Shown: positions 47,420 through 56,956, counted from the stretch's first letter. The stretch: DNA of 64,000 bases from Cognatishimia activa (GCF_017798205.1 NZ_CP060010.1:1860001-1924000); one strand, 5' to 3'. The notes: a model not told the origin generated them from the letters alone. Translations and numbers: made by a program.

Positions 47420-48129
47420 TGGGACATAAGGTAAACCCAATCGGTATGCGTCTTCAGGTCAACCGCACCTGGGACAGCCGCTGGTACGCGGACACGAAGG
47501 ACTACGGCAACCTGTTGCTCGAAGACCTGAAGATCCGTGAATTCGTAAAGACTGAGTGCAAGCAAGCTGGTGTTGCACGTGTGATCATCGAGCGTCCGCA
47601 CAAAAAGTGCCGCGTCACGATCCACACCGCACGTCCAGGTGTCATCATCGGTAAGAAAGGTGCAGACATCGAAGTTCTGCGCAAGAAAATCGCATCGATG
47701 ACCGAGTCTGAACTGCACCTGAACATCGTCGAAGTGCGCAAGCCGGAACTCGACGCGGCTCTGGTTGGCGAGTCCATCGCACAACAGCTGGAACGCCGTG
47801 TGTCTTTCCGTCGTGCGATGAAACGCGCGGTTCAGAACGCAATGCGCATGGGCGCACTGGGTATTCGTGTGAATGTTGCGGGCCGTCTTGGCGGCGCGGA
47901 AATCGCACGGACCGAGTGGTACCGTGAAGGCCGCGTGCCTTTGCACACCCTGCGTGCAGACATCGACTACGCACATGCTGAAGCGATGACGCCATACGGC
48001 ATCATCGGGATCAAAACCTGGATCTTCAAAGGTGAGATCATGGAACACGATCCAGCAGCACGTGATCGTCGCGCTCAAGAACTCCAGGACGGCCCAGCAC
48101 CTCGCGGTGCAGGTGGCGGTCGTCGCTAA
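47419..48129 (+). CDS. rpsC: 30S ribosomal protein S3
   Basis: 236 aa. The KH domain contains [41 protein letters not shown] is the N-terminal signature. Part of the mRNA entry helicase. Its C-terminal basic Gly-rich end ([13 protein letters not shown]-like) is usual for the group. Confidence 0.97.
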   Translation: MGHKVNPIGMRLQVNRTWDSRWYADTKDYGNLLLEDLKIREFVKTECKQAGVARVIIERPHKKCRVTIHTARPGVIIGKKGADIEVLRKKIASMTESELHLNIVEVRKPELDAALVGESIAQQLERRVSFRRAMKRAVQNAMRMGALGIRVNVAGRLGGAEIARTEWYREGRVPLHTLRADIDYAHAEAMTPYGIIGIKTWIFKGEIMEHDPAARDRRAQELQDGPAPRGAGGGRR

Positions 48130-48142
48130 GGGAGACTGATCA

Positions 48143-48556
48143 ATGCTTCAACCAAAGCGTACTAAATTCCGCAAGATGCAGAAGGGCCGCATCAAAGGCG
48201 AAGCGAAGGGTGGCTCCACTCTGAACTTCGGCTCCTACGGCCTGAAAGCAACCACCCCTGAGCGTGTGACTGCGCGTCAGATCGAGGCAGCCCGCCGCGC
48301 GATGACCCGCCACATGAAACGTCAGGGCCGTGTTTGGATCCGCATCTTCCCAGACACTCCTGTGACCTCTAAGCCTGTCGAAGTTCGTATGGGTAAAGGT
48401 AAAGGTTCCGTGGATTACTGGGCGTGCAAGGTAAAGCCTGGCCGCGTGATGTTTGAAATCGACGGTGTCAACGACGAGATCGCGCGCGAAGCGCTGCGTC
48501 TTGCTGCGATGAAACTGCCGGTGAAAACCCGCGTTGTGGTCCGCGAGGACTGGTAA
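48143..48556 (+). CDS. rplP: 50S ribosomal protein L16
   Basis: 137 aa. [35 protein letters not shown] and [31 protein letters not shown] are signature regions. Last gene of the rplB block. L29 normally follows at once, but here about 2 kb intervene. Confidence 0.97.
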   Translation: MLQPKRTKFRKMQKGRIKGEAKGGSTLNFGSYGLKATTPERVTARQIEAARRAMTRHMKRQGRVWIRIFPDTPVTSKPVEVRMGKGKGSVDYWACKVKPGRVMFEIDGVNDEIAREALRLAAMKLPVKTRVVVREDW

Positions 48557-48562
48557 GGCGTT

Positions 48563-48586
48563 GGTGGGGTGAAACCCCACCCTACG
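48563..48586. repeat. single REP-like palindrome after rplP
   Basis: GGTGGGGTGAAACCCCACC followed by CTACGG: sister copy of the palindrome after tuf. Confidence 0.6.
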
Positions 48587-48598
48587 GTGAGAAGTTGG

Positions 48599-48630
48599 CC
48601 CCCGGCGCGAAAGCGGCGGGGGTTTTCTTT
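48599..48630 (+). terminator. rho-independent terminator after rplP
   Basis: CCCCCGGCGC pairs with GCGGCGGGGG (one mismatch) over GAAA, followed by TTTTCTTTT. Confidence 0.82.
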
Positions 48631-48662
48631 TGGTTTAGACGTTCAGAAAACGAACGCCGTTC

Positions 48663-49283
48663 TCACGCCCACTTATAATTAAAACTCACCGAGATCCGCT
48701 CGTCTTCGGACATATTCGTCGGCACTTCGTGGCGCAGATAGCTTTCCCACAAAAGCACGTCGCCCACCTTCGGCGTTTCATAAATAAACGTCCGAAGATC
48801 CCTGCGCGCGTCTTTTCGGCGGGGGGGATGGGCCATCATCATCGCATGGCGGGGGTCTTCGAGTTTCAACGCCGAGGTGCCCTCGGGCATGGTCACATAG
48901 GTGGTGCCCGAGATCACCGAATGCGGGTGGATGTGGCTGCCGTGGCTGCCGCCTTCGGGGAGGATGTTGATCCAGAGGTCCTCCAGTTCCAGCGCGCGAC
49001 CGTCGAGTTCCAACTCAAGGTCTTCGGCAAAGGCTGCGACATGCTGATCCAGCACTTTCACCAGATCCGCAAAGATCGGGAACCGCCAGGGCAGGTCGGT
49101 TAGAGACGCATAGGACGTGTAGCCTGGATAGTTATTGGCCTCGCACCAGTCATGGCCCGCGTCGTCGTCTTCGGCGATCACAAGGCAGGATTGCTCAAGC
49201 TCCTGCGCGTCGATGGCGGGGGCGTGTTCTGACAAAGCAGCACGGTAGAGGCGGGTCACAAAGAGAGAGTCGATTTGGGCCAT
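48663..49283 (-). CDS. TIGR02466-type putative 2-oxoglutarate/Fe(II) oxygenase
   Basis: 206 aa. The double-stranded beta-helix is marked by LWINILPEGGSHGSHIHPHSVISGTTYVTMPEG with the first iron-binding His, and by VGDVLLWESYLRHEVPTNMSEDERISVSFNYKW with the distal His and the 2-oxoglutarate-binding Arg. The substrate is unknown; relatives are also found in cyanophages. On the opposite strand to the ribosomal genes, in the rplP/rpmC gap. Confidence 0.78.
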   Translation of the reverse strand: MAQIDSLFVTRLYRAALSEHAPAIDAQELEQSCLVIAEDDDAGHDWCEANNYPGYTSYASLTDLPWRFPIFADLVKVLDQHVAAFAEDLELELDGRALELEDLWINILPEGGSHGSHIHPHSVISGTTYVTMPEGTSALKLEDPRHAMMMAHPPRRKDARRDLRTFIYETPKVGDVLLWESYLRHEVPTNMSEDERISVSFNYKWA

Positions 49284-49357
49284 GGCCCCTCATAACGTCG
49301 CGCGAGTTTTGGGGGAAGGTTTAAAGCTCCTGTAAACGGTGCGCGGTATCAAAGGGT

Positions 49358-49759
49358 ATGATTGCGCGTACATTTTCCTTGTTGATGCCGGTTCTGTTCC
49401 CGAGTTGGCGGTTTTTCATGACGGTCGGGCCGTCCCCGCGTGTGGAATATCGTGAGAAGGGTGGGGTATGGCGCGAGAGCCATCCGAAGCCTGCGCATCT
49501 GTCGGTGGGGCGGATGGCTGCACGGATGTTTGGCAACCATCAACGCAATACGCAGCTTTATACGGTGGCTTTAGCGGAACGTTTGGTGGCGGCGCCCAGT
49601 GATCACAGTCGGGATGAGTTGATGCGTTTGGTTTCCGAGGCGCATCGCGTGCCGGCACAGCTGCAGTTCCGACTGGTCTTTGTGATGCGCGAGGGTGAAG
49701 AACTGATCTCCGAGGCGATCTATAAGAGCGAGCTGTTTGCGGCGGAGGATTTCCTATGA
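49358..49759 (+). CDS. HTTM-associated small protein
   Basis: 133 aa. N-terminal hydrophobic segment, then MPVLFPSWRFFMTVGPSPRVEYRE, a motif familiar from proteins found with, or fused to, HTTM (vitamin-K-carboxylase-like) membrane domains. The rest is soluble and helical. The stop overlaps the start of the membrane gene (ATGA), so the pair is translationally coupled. Function unknown. Start at 49358 chosen as the first ATG. Confidence 0.6.
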   Translation: MIARTFSLLMPVLFPSWRFFMTVGPSPRVEYREKGGVWRESHPKPAHLSVGRMAARMFGNHQRNTQLYTVALAERLVAAPSDHSRDELMRLVSEAHRVPAQLQFRLVFVMREGEELISEAIYKSELFAAEDFL

Positions 49760-50442
49760 CGCTCGAGCTGGCCATACGTGTGACCGAAGTGATGCTGGCG
49801 TTTGCGATGATCCAGCAGGGGCTCGAGCATCTGCACGACAAGGGCAGGGCGCTCTTTGCTTTGCGCATCGCTTTGTGTCTGTGGGTGCTGAGCGGGGTGA
49901 CGACGGGCTTTGCGCTGTTGGGGCTGTTTGCGACGTCGCTGGTGCATCTTCATCGGTTTGGTGGGCCTTACAACGGTGGCTCTGACAAGATGACGATCCT
50001 GATCGTGACCTGTCTGATGGTCGCGCGGCTTGGGCCGTCGCCTTTGTGGGCAGAGCTTGCGATGGCCTATCTCGCGGTGCAGCTGGTGCTGTCTTATTTC
50101 GTGTCGGGCTATGTGAAGATCGTAAAGCATGAATGGCGATCGGGGCAGGCCTTGGTGGATGTTTTTGCCTTCTCGGCCTATCCGGTGTCAGAAAGCCTGA
50201 GGGGTTGGGCCACGCGGCCGCGTCTGTTACAGGGCATGAGCTGGGGCGTGATGGGGTTTGAGGTGTTGTTCCCGCTGGCGTTGCTGCATCCATTGGCGCT
50301 TTACGCGGGACTCGCGGTTGCCGCCACCTTCCACCTCGCAAATGCCTTTCTTTTCGGGCTAAACCGCTTTTTCTGGATCTGGATCTGCGCCTATCCGAGT
50401 TTGATTTGGTTTCAGGGGCGTTTAGAGAGCTTTACCCCTTAA
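49756..50442 (+). CDS. multi-spanning membrane protein, HTTM/DoxX-like
   Basis: 228 aa with about six hydrophobic helices, histidines inside or near them (LEHLHDKGRA, VHLHRFGG), and a central ALVDVFAFSAYPVSESLRGW. This agrees with HTTM-type membrane proteins related to gamma-glutamyl carboxylase, but the assignment is by general pattern. Coupled to the 133-aa gene. Probably acts on a thiol or quinone-linked process in the inner membrane; unknown. Confidence 0.55.
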   Translation: MTLELAIRVTEVMLAFAMIQQGLEHLHDKGRALFALRIALCLWVLSGVTTGFALLGLFATSLVHLHRFGGPYNGGSDKMTILIVTCLMVARLGPSPLWAELAMAYLAVQLVLSYFVSGYVKIVKHEWRSGQALVDVFAFSAYPVSESLRGWATRPRLLQGMSWGVMGFEVLFPLALLHPLALYAGLAVAATFHLANAFLFGLNRFFWIWICAYPSLIWFQGRLESFTP

Positions 50443-50459
50443 AAACTTGAATAATTCCC

Positions 50460-50488
50460 TTGCCCTAACCCCTCAAACCCCATAGTAA
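50460..50488 (+). promoter_or_regulatory. candidate rpmC (spc unit) promoter
   Basis: TTGCCC, a 17-bp spacer and TAGTAA, 120 bp before rpmC. It restarts ribosomal transcription after the HTTM insertion. Confidence 0.5.
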
Positions 50489-50607
50489 GCGGCATCTCAC
50501 GATTCCCGGCGACGGGATTCGTGTGTTTTTTGTTGGTCCACCAGGTCCAAGGGTCACCCTAAACATATTGTTAGGCGCCCTCTGGTGTAAGAGAAGGAAA
50601 AGGCGAC

Positions 50608-50808
50608 ATGAACGCCAATGAACTGCGTGATAAATCCGCAGACGAGCTTCGCGATGAACTCGTTAAGCTCAAGAAAGAAAGCTTCAACCTGCGCTTTCAG
50701 CAAGCAACCGGTCAGTTGGAAAACACTGCGGGCATCAAGGCGGCACGCCGTCAAGCCGCACGAGTAAAAACCATCCTGAACGAAAAAGCCCAAGCGGCTG
50801 CAGAATAA
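50608..50808 (+). CDS. rpmC: 50S ribosomal protein L29
   Basis: 66 aa. [31 protein letters not shown] and the [10 protein letters not shown] helix are standard. Opens the block rpmC to rpmD. Confidence 0.97.
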   Translation: MNANELRDKSADELRDELVKLKKESFNLRFQQATGQLENTAGIKAARRQAARVKTILNEKAQAAAE

Positions 50809-50820
50809 GGAGCTTGAGAC

Positions 50821-51051
50821 ATGCCTAAGCGTATCCTTCAAGGTGTTGTCACCAGCAACGCAAACGAACAAACCGTAACCGTGTCTGTCGAGCGTCGCTT
50901 CACACACCCTGTTCTGAAGAAAACCATTCGTAAGTCCAAAAAATACCGGGCGCACGATGAGAAGAATGCTTTCAACGTAGGTGACAAAGTTCGCATCATC
51001 GAATGCGCACCTAAGTCGAAAACAAAACGCTGGGAAGTTCTGGAAGCTTAA
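50821..51051 (+). CDS. rpsQ: 30S ribosomal protein S17
   Basis: 76 aa. [49 protein letters not shown] is the OB-fold core. Binds 16S rRNA in the 30S body. Twelve bases after rpmC. Confidence 0.97.
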   Translation: MPKRILQGVVTSNANEQTVTVSVERRFTHPVLKKTIRKSKKYRAHDEKNAFNVGDKVRIIECAPKSKTKRWEVLEA

Positions 51052-51068
51052 ATCACAAGCTTCCCGGA

Positions 51069-51120
51069 CGACTTAGCAAAGTCGAAACCCTAGGACCACA
51101 TGGCACGCATCGCCGGTCCT
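51069..51120 (+). promoter_or_regulatory. two hairpins and a short ORF start before rplN
   Basis: CGACTT/AAGTCG (51069-51084) and AGGACC/GGTCCT (51092-51120). The second encloses the AGGA and ATG of a 24-codon reading frame (51100-51174) that overlaps the rplN start. Could be a translational switch. Confidence 0.35.
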
Positions 51121-51139
51121 AAAGGTCGGGAGAAACCAC

Positions 51140-51508
51140 ATGATCCAGATGCAAACAAACCTGGATGTTGCTGACAACAGCGGCGCGCGCCGTGTTCAGT
51201 GCATTAAGGTGCTGGGTGGCTCCAAGCGTAAATACGCATCGGTTGGCGACATCATCGTCGTCTCCGTTAAGGAAGCCATTCCACGTGGTCGCGTTAAAAA
51301 AGGTGACGTCCGCAAGGCCGTCGTCGTGCGCACCGCAAAAGAAGTTCGTCGTGAAGACGGGACCGCGATCCGCTTTGATCGCAACGCAGCTGTTATCCTG
51401 AACAACGCAGGCGAACCAGTTGGCACCCGTATCTTTGGCCCAGTTGTTCGTGAACTGCGCGCAAAGAACTTCATGAAAATCATCTCGCTCGCGCCGGAGG
51501 TGCTGTAA
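51140..51508 (+). CDS. rplN: 50S ribosomal protein L14
   Basis: 122 aa. [50 protein letters not shown] is the family start, and [16 protein letters not shown] the end. The 88-bp gap before it is larger than usual for this operon and contains hairpins and a short overlapping frame. Confidence 0.98.
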   Translation: MIQMQTNLDVADNSGARRVQCIKVLGGSKRKYASVGDIIVVSVKEAIPRGRVKKGDVRKAVVVRTAKEVRREDGTAIRFDRNAAVILNNAGEPVGTRIFGPVVRELRAKNFMKIISLAPEVL

Positions 51509-51509
51509 G

Positions 51510-51821
51510 ATGGCTGCTAAACTGAAAAAAGGCGACAAGGTCGTCGTTCTGGCCGGCAAGGACAAAGGCAAAGAGGGCACAATCTCTTCTGTTGATCCTA
51601 AGGCTGGCAAAGCAGTGGTAGACGGCATCAACATGGCGATCCGTCACACCAAACAGACCCAGACCTCGCAAGGTGGTCGCATTCCTCAGGCAATGCCGAT
51701 CCAGCTGAGTAACCTGGCGTATCTGGACGCAAACGGCAAAGCGACCCGCGTTGGCTTCAAGGTAGAAGGCGACAAAAAGGTTCGTTTCGCGAAAACCACA
51801 GGAGACGTGATCGATGGCTGA
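51510..51821 (+). CDS. rplX: 50S ribosomal protein L24
   Basis: 103 aa. The KOW motif [25 protein letters not shown] is evident. An assembly initiator of the 50S subunit. Overlaps rplE by eight bases. Confidence 0.97.
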   Translation: MAAKLKKGDKVVVLAGKDKGKEGTISSVDPKAGKAVVDGINMAIRHTKQTQTSQGGRIPQAMPIQLSNLAYLDANGKATRVGFKVEGDKKVRFAKTTGDVIDG

Positions 51822-52368
51822 TACCTACACACCACGTCTGAAGTCTCAGTACACAGACTCCATCCGTACCGCTCTGAAAGAAGAGTTCGGTTACAAGAAC
51901 GACATGCAGATCCCTAAGCTGGACAAAATCGTTCTGAACATCGGTTGTGGTCGTGCGGCTGTTAAAGACTCCAAAAAAGCTAAGTCCGCTCAGGCCGATC
52001 TGACTGCAATCGCAGGCCAGAAGGCGATGACCACCGTGGCGAAAAACTCCATCGCTGGCTTCCGTGTTCGTGACGGCATGCCGATGGGTGCCAAGGTGAC
52101 CCTGCGCGGTGACCGCATGTATGAATTCCTCGATCGTCTGATCACCATCGCGATGCCACGTATTCGTGACTTCCGTGGTGTGAAGCCGTCCTTTGATGGC
52201 CGCGGCAACTTTGCCACTGGTCTGAAAGAGCACATCGTATTCCCAGAAATCGATTTCGACAAAGTCGACGAGAACTGGGGCATGGACATCATCATCGCAA
52301 CCACCGCAAACACCGACGCCGAAGCAAAGAGCCTGTTGAAGCACTTCAACATGCCGTTCAACGCTTAA
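51814..52368 (+). CDS. rplE: 50S ribosomal protein L5
   Basis: 184 aa. [57 protein letters not shown] and [22 protein letters not shown] are present. Binds 5S rRNA and contacts P-site tRNA. Full length. Confidence 0.97.
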   Translation: MADTYTPRLKSQYTDSIRTALKEEFGYKNDMQIPKLDKIVLNIGCGRAAVKDSKKAKSAQADLTAIAGQKAMTTVAKNSIAGFRVRDGMPMGAKVTLRGDRMYEFLDRLITIAMPRIRDFRGVKPSFDGRGNFATGLKEHIVFPEIDFDKVDENWGMDIIIATTANTDAEAKSLLKHFNMPFNA

Positions 52369-52385
52369 GCGCGGGAGAGGATATC

Positions 52386-52691
52386 ATGGCTAAAAAATCT
52401 ATGATCGCACGCGAGAAAAAGCGCGAAGCTTTGGTTGCAAAATATGCTGCCAAACGTGCCGAGCTTAAAGAGATCGCAAACGACGAAAGCCGTCCAATGG
52501 AAGAGCGTTTCAAAGCGCGTCTGAAACTGGCGAAACTGCCGCGCAACAGCTCGGCAACCCGTCTTCACAACCGCTGTCAGCTGACCGGTCGTCCTCACGC
52601 TTACTACCGTAAGCTCAAGGTCTCCCGTATCGCGCTGCGCGAGCTGGGTTCTGCTGGTCAGATCCCTGGCATGGTTAAATCTAGCTGGTAA
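52386..52691 (+). CDS. rpsN: 30S ribosomal protein S14
   Basis: 101 aa, the long form without the two CxxC zinc pairs. [40 protein letters not shown] is the family end. The zinc-free form is usual in proteobacteria. Confidence 0.97.
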   Translation: MAKKSMIAREKKREALVAKYAAKRAELKEIANDESRPMEERFKARLKLAKLPRNSSATRLHNRCQLTGRPHAYYRKLKVSRIALRELGSAGQIPGMVKSSW

Positions 52692-52703
52692 GGAGAGAGC
52701 ATT

Positions 52704-53096
52704 ATGAACGATCCTATCGGTGATATGCTGACCCGTATCCGTAACGGTCAAATGCGCGGCAAGAGCACTGTCTCGACCCCTGCATCTAAACTGCGCGGCT
52801 GGGTTCTGGATGTACTGGCCGACGAAGGCTACATCCGCGGCTACGAAGCAACCACTGGTGCCGACGGCCATCCAGCATTGGAAATCAGCCTGAAGTACTT
52901 CGAAGGCACTCCTGTTATTCGCGAACTGAAGCGGGTTTCTAAACCTGGTCGTCGCGTTTACATGAGCGTCAATGACATCCCAACCGTCCGTCAGGGCCTG
53001 GGTGTGTCGATTGTCTCCACCTCCAAAGGTGTGATGTCTGACGCAAGCGCGCGCTCCAACAATGTTGGCGGCGAAGTGCTTTGCACGGTCTTCTAA
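52704..53096 (+). CDS. rpsH: 30S ribosomal protein S8
   Basis: 130 aa. [37 protein letters not shown], and [33 protein letters not shown] at the end. S8 is the spc-operon translational repressor in E. coli. Confidence 0.98.
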   Translation: MNDPIGDMLTRIRNGQMRGKSTVSTPASKLRGWVLDVLADEGYIRGYEATTGADGHPALEISLKYFEGTPVIRELKRVSKPGRRVYMSVNDIPTVRQGLGVSIVSTSKGVMSDASARSNNVGGEVLCTVF

Positions 53097-53107
53097 GGAG
53101 AAGCTGA

Positions 53108-53641
53108 ATGTCTCGTATTGGTAAAAAACCGGTCGAGCTGCCAGCAGGCGTAACTGCCTCTGTCTCCGGCCAGACCATCGAAGTTAAGGGCCCAAAAGCG
53201 ACCCATAGCTTCACCGCAACCGATGATGTGACCCTCGCAGTTGAGGACAACGCTGTCGCGGTTACGCCGCGCGGCAAGTCCAAGCGTGCACGTCAACAGT
53301 GGGGCATGTCCCGCACTATGGTTCAGAACCTCGTCACCGGCGTGACCCAGGGCTTCAAAAAAGAGCTGGAGATCGTAGGTGTTGGTTATCGTGCACAGAT
53401 GCAGGGCAATACCTTGAAACTGGCACTGGGCCTGTCCCACGACGTCAACTTTGAAGTTCCAGCCGGCGTAACGGTCACCGCACCGAAGCCGACTGAGATC
53501 ATCATCGAAGGCACCGATCCACAACTCGTTGGCCAAGTCGCGGCAAACATCCGCGAATGGCGTAAGCCAGAGCCTTACAAAGGCAAGGGCATCAAATACA
53601 AAGACGAGTATATCTTCCGCAAGGAAGGTAAGAAGAAGTAA
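53108..53641 (+). CDS. rplF: 50S ribosomal protein L6
   Basis: 177 aa. [30 protein letters not shown] starts the first of two similar domains. The second ends in [26 protein letters not shown]. Lies near the sarcin-ricin loop. Confidence 0.98.
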   Translation: MSRIGKKPVELPAGVTASVSGQTIEVKGPKATHSFTATDDVTLAVEDNAVAVTPRGKSKRARQQWGMSRTMVQNLVTGVTQGFKKELEIVGVGYRAQMQGNTLKLALGLSHDVNFEVPAGVTVTAPKPTEIIIEGTDPQLVGQVAANIREWRKPEPYKGKGIKYKDEYIFRKEGKKK

Positions 53642-53652
53642 GGACCAGACAC

Positions 53653-54009
53653 ATGGCAAACAGCAAACGGGAACTGTTCCTCAAGCGCCGCCTGCGCGTC
53701 CGGAACAAACTTCGCAAGGTCAACGTTGGCAAGCTGCGCTTGTCCGTGAACCGCTCCAACAAAAACATCAGCGCACAGCTGATCGACGACGTTCAAGGCG
53801 TGACTCTGGTCTCTGCTTCCTCTTTGGAAAAAGACATCAGCAACGGCAAGAACAACATCGAGACAGCAACCAAAGTGGGCGCTGCGATCGCAGAACGTGC
53901 AGTCAAAGCTGGCTACACCGAGGCGTATTTCGACCGGGGCGGTCGTCTCTTCCACGGCAAAGTGAAGGCTCTGGCCGACGCTGCGCGTGAAGGTGGCCTG
54001 AAAGTCTAA
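53653..54009 (+). CDS. rplR: 50S ribosomal protein L18
   Basis: 118 aa. The basic N terminus ([39 protein letters not shown]) and [30 protein letters not shown] are diagnostic. Binds 5S rRNA with L5. Followed by a repeat pair instead of the usual short gap to rpsE. Confidence 0.97.
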   Translation: MANSKRELFLKRRLRVRNKLRKVNVGKLRLSVNRSNKNISAQLIDDVQGVTLVSASSLEKDISNGKNNIETATKVGAAIAERAVKAGYTEAYFDRGGRLFHGKVKALADAAREGGLKV

Positions 54010-54015
54010 GTCAGT

Positions 54016-54068
54016 GCCGGGCTGAAGCCCGGCCTACAGATCCGTAGGGCGGGCTTCAGCCCGCCTTA
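54016..54068. repeat. REP-like palindrome pair between rplR and rpsE
   Basis: GCCGGGCTGAAGCCCGGC followed by CTAC, then, inverted, GTAGGGCGGGCTTCAGCCCGCC at 54044-54065. Same head-to-head arrangement as in the fusA/tuf gap. Confidence 0.7.
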
Positions 54069-54171
54069 CATTGCAGACGGCACGGCCGTCTCGATGATCC
54101 GGGGCCCCAATTTGGGTCACTTGGGTTGGCAAATCGGCGCTTCGCCGCGCCAGAACACAAAGGAATGCCAC

Positions 54172-54735
54172 ATGGCAGAACGTGAAAACCGCCGGGGTCG
54201 CGGTCGCAACCGCGAAGAAGAAACCCCAGAATTCGCAGACCGCTTGGTCGCGATCAACCGCGTCAGCAAAACCGTTAAAGGCGGTAAGCGCTTTGGCTTT
54301 GCTGCTCTGGTTGTCGTTGGCGACCAAAAAGGCCGCGTAGGTTTCGGTAAAGGTAAAGCGAAAGAAGTACCTGAAGCGATCCGCAAAGCGACCGAGCAAG
54401 CGAAACGTCAAATGATCCGCGTCCCTCTGCGTGAAGGCCGTACTCTGCACCACGACATCGAAGGTCGTCACGGCGCAGGCAAAGTCATCATGCGCACAGC
54501 ACCAGAAGGTACGGGTATCATCGCCGGTGGTCCTATGCGTGCGGTATTTGAGATGCTGGGTGTTAAAGACGTTGTCTCTAAGTCCATCGGGTCTCAGAAC
54601 CCTTACAACATGATCCGCGCAACCATTAACGGCCTGGGCAAGGAAGCTTCCCCACGTCACGTTGCAGCGCGTCGTGGCAAAAAAGTTGCTGACATCCTGA
54701 AAAAGGACGAAGCACCTGCGGAAGCAGAAGCGTAA
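54172..54735 (+). CDS. rpsE: 30S ribosomal protein S5
   Basis: 187 aa from the ATG at 54172 (AAAGGAA upstream); the frame runs 26 codons further up, but that part is leader. [46 protein letters not shown] is the dsRNA-binding domain. [38 protein letters not shown] is the second domain. Spectinomycin-region residues look wild type. Confidence 0.97.
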   Translation: MAERENRRGRGRNREEETPEFADRLVAINRVSKTVKGGKRFGFAALVVVGDQKGRVGFGKGKAKEVPEAIRKATEQAKRQMIRVPLREGRTLHHDIEGRHGAGKVIMRTAPEGTGIIAGGPMRAVFEMLGVKDVVSKSIGSQNPYNMIRATINGLGKEASPRHVAARRGKKVADILKKDEAPAEAEA

Positions 54736-54747
54736 GGAGCTTGATCA

Positions 54748-54936
54748 ATGGCTAAGACTATCGTTGTAAAACAGATCGGGTCTCCGATCCGTCGTCCAGC
54801 AGATCAGCGCGCAACTCTGATCGGCTTGGGCCTGAACAAGATGAACAAAACCCGTGAGCTGGAGGATACTCCTTCGGTACGTGGCATGATCAACAAGATC
54901 CCACACATGGTGAAAATCATCGAAGAAAAAGACTAA
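54748..54936 (+). CDS. rpmD: 50S ribosomal protein L30
   Basis: 62 aa. [54 protein letters not shown] covers the whole family. The classical order continues with rplO, but a terminator and about 3.4 kb intervene. Confidence 0.97.
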   Translation: MAKTIVVKQIGSPIRRPADQRATLIGLGLNKMNKTRELEDTPSVRGMINKIPHMVKIIEEKD

Positions 54937-54960
54937 GTTTCTTTTTCACCTAAAGCTTTG

Positions 54961-54997
54961 AAAAGCCTCCGATTTCTCGGGGGCTTTTTCTTTTTTT
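54961..54997 (+). terminator. rho-independent terminator after rpmD
   Basis: AAAAGCCTCCGA pairs with TCGGGGGCTTTT, followed by TCTTTTTTT. Confidence 0.85.
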
Positions 54998-55098
54998 GAA
55001 AAAAGTTTGGGGGTGCCGGGAATAAAATCCACCCCCGTTCGTAAGTGAAGTATCCGCTGCATGAACGCAGCCCAGTTTTTTACTTAGGAGCCCAACCC

Positions 55099-55485
55099 AT
55101 GAACCGTTTTATGATTATCGCGACTGCCGCTGCTTTGTCCGTCACCGCCTGCACCTCTTATGCCGCGGGCCATGGCCACAAGGACGTGAAACTGTCGGAC
55201 GCAGGCTATTTCACCGATGGCCACGACATGACGCTCTATACCTTTGACAAGGACGATGCCGGCAAATCCAACTGCAACGCTGGCTGCGCCAAAGCTTGGC
55301 CTCCGCTGATCCTCGAAGGCAAAGCTGACGCACTGCCAGAGGGCTTCAGCGTGATTTCCCGCAAAAACGGCGATCAACAGGTAGCTTATAACGACCAACC
55401 GCTGTACCTCTGGGTGCAAGACAAGAAGCCTGGTCAAACGACAGGCGACGGCGTCGGAGGCACCTGGCACATCGCAAAGCCTTAA
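55099..55485 (+). CDS. lipoprotein with COG4315-type secreted repeats
   Basis: 128 aa from the ATG at 55099. An export signal ends in a lipobox-like LSVTAC (Cys about residue 15). The mature part has two copies of the repeat seen in this family: DAGYFTDGHDMTLYTFDKDDAGKSNCNAGCAKAWPPL, and QQVAYNDQPLYLWVQDKKPGQTTGDGVGGTWH. Envelope protein of unknown role, often encoded next to redox or ECF sigma genes. Directly precedes an ECF sigma/anti-sigma pair. Confidence 0.8.
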   Translation: MNRFMIIATAAALSVTACTSYAAGHGHKDVKLSDAGYFTDGHDMTLYTFDKDDAGKSNCNAGCAKAWPPLILEGKADALPEGFSVISRKNGDQQVAYNDQPLYLWVQDKKPGQTTGDGVGGTWHIAKP

Positions 55486-55545
55486 TCGGCTTTGCTGGCG
55501 GGCGGCTTCCCCGGGCCGCTCGCCGCCCTTTTACGGAGGCCCTTT

Positions 55546-56049
55546 ATGGCCACATTTGATGTGCAGCTTAAGGAGTCGCTCCCGCACCTTTGGAGGTATG
55601 GGTTTTCGCTGACCCGTGCGCATCACCAGACAGATGATCTGGTCCAGGACACGGTCGAAAGAGGCATTCTCAAACGCTCCCTCTGGGACGCGCTGCATCC
55701 TCTCCGGCCATGGCTCATGAAAATCGAACTCAACATCTTTCGTGACAAATACCGCGCCAAGGCCCGCGCGCAGGAAGTGGCGATGGAGGATGATTTCGAC
55801 ATCGGTGCGGATGATCGCACAATCGAGGCCCGCTCGGAACTGCGTGCTGTGATGAAACGCATGAACGACCTGCCGGACGAGCAACGCCAACCGCTGTTGC
55901 TGGTCTCGATTGGCGGTCTCAGCTACGCGCAGGCCGCCGAGGTGCTGGACGTTCCGATTGGGACGATTATGTCTCGGATATCGCGGGCGCGGGCGTTTCT
56001 GAACAAAGAAGCGGCCCCTCAGGTGCCCGGCATTCGGAGCGCGACATGA
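55546..56049 (+). CDS. ECF-family RNA polymerase sigma factor
   Basis: 167 aa from the ATG at 55546, after GGAGG; upstream codons belong to the leader. Region 2 (LPHLWRYGFSLTRAHHQTDDLVQDTVERGI, with PWLMKIELNIFRDKYR) and region 4 (LPDEQRQPLLLVSIGGLSYAQAAEVLDVPIGTIMSRISRARAFL) are complete. Overlaps the anti-sigma gene by four bases. The likely target is its own operon including the lipoprotein. Confidence 0.9.
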   Translation: MATFDVQLKESLPHLWRYGFSLTRAHHQTDDLVQDTVERGILKRSLWDALHPLRPWLMKIELNIFRDKYRAKARAQEVAMEDDFDIGADDRTIEARSELRAVMKRMNDLPDEQRQPLLLVSIGGLSYAQAAEVLDVPIGTIMSRISRARAFLNKEAAPQVPGIRSAT

Positions 56050-56804
56050 CGGACTATCGCAACATAGAAGAGAAGATCAGCGCTTATCTGGACAATCAGA
56101 TGTCTGAGGCGGATCGCGCAGCGTTTGAAGTCGAGATGGATGGTAACCCAGAGTTGGTTGCCCGCATCGAAAGATGGTCTGCGACCGAACAGCTCTTTGC
56201 ATCGTCCATCCCAACGCCGTCAGATGCCCATTTGGATGCGCTGCTTTCGGCCAGCACGGCAGCCAATACCAATCGATGGCCCGGCCTGCGGATCGCCGCC
56301 ATGCTCGTGGTCTTCGCCTTCGGCGGGGTCGGGGGCTATGGCCTCAGCCAATTCACGACAAACCCTCAGACCACCATCATCGTGCAGGCCACAATGGGCG
56401 CGACCAACTCTCACCGTGTCTTTGCAGCCGAGAAACGCCACGCGGTCGAAGTGACGGCGGATGAGACAGAACATTTGCAAACCTGGCTTGCCGACCGAAT
56501 GGGCCGCGAAATGACGGTGCCCAACCTCTCGGCCTTTGGTCTGACTTTCCTCGGCGGACGCATGCTGCCCTTTGATGACCGCGCAGCGGCGCAATACATG
56601 TATGAAACCGCGGATGGCAAACGCGTAACCCTTTTCATGACCCGTCTGGATCAGGACGAGAACACCGACGTGCAGGTGCTGGAAGACCAAGGCCTCACGT
56701 CCCTAAGGTGGCAAAGCGGCGAATGGGTGTTCATTCTGACTGCACCATTGGAGCAACAGCAATTGGCCCCAATGCAGGTCGAAGTGCGCGATACCCTGCT
56801 CTGA
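56046..56804 (+). CDS. membrane anti-sigma factor
   Basis: 252 aa. The N-terminal anti-sigma domain (KISAYLDNQMSEADRAAFEVEMDGNPELVARIERW) lacks the zinc HxxxCxxC motif. One membrane helix (about 77-97, ending AFGGVGGYGLSQF) is followed by a 150-residue outer domain with DRAAAQYMYETADGKRVTLFMTRLD. Translationally coupled to the ECF gene. Holds the sigma factor at the membrane until an envelope signal. Confidence 0.85.
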   Translation: MTDYRNIEEKISAYLDNQMSEADRAAFEVEMDGNPELVARIERWSATEQLFASSIPTPSDAHLDALLSASTAANTNRWPGLRIAAMLVVFAFGGVGGYGLSQFTTNPQTTIIVQATMGATNSHRVFAAEKRHAVEVTADETEHLQTWLADRMGREMTVPNLSAFGLTFLGGRMLPFDDRAAAQYMYETADGKRVTLFMTRLDQDENTDVQVLEDQGLTSLRWQSGEWVFILTAPLEQQQLAPMQVEVRDTLL

Positions 56805-56956
56805 AACATAACAACCAAAACAGCTATGCAAATGGCGCATAGCGGCCTGACGCTTTTGGCGATTGTTGGGCTGCGATCTGCGCATTAATTACTGGGGCAA
56901 GTGGAGGAGAGATAAACACTGGCCGGGTTCCGGTCACCGTATGAAGGATTAAGTCC

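Noticed and set aside
51100-51174. MARIAG start before rplN read as a fragment of rpsM
   Set aside because: Only five residues resemble S13 and the rest does not; chance likeness. It was kept only as a possible short leader frame.
54094-54171. N-terminal extension of rpsE
   Set aside because: S5 proteins begin at the MAEREN-type start; the extension is leader sequence next to the repeat pair and has no RBS.
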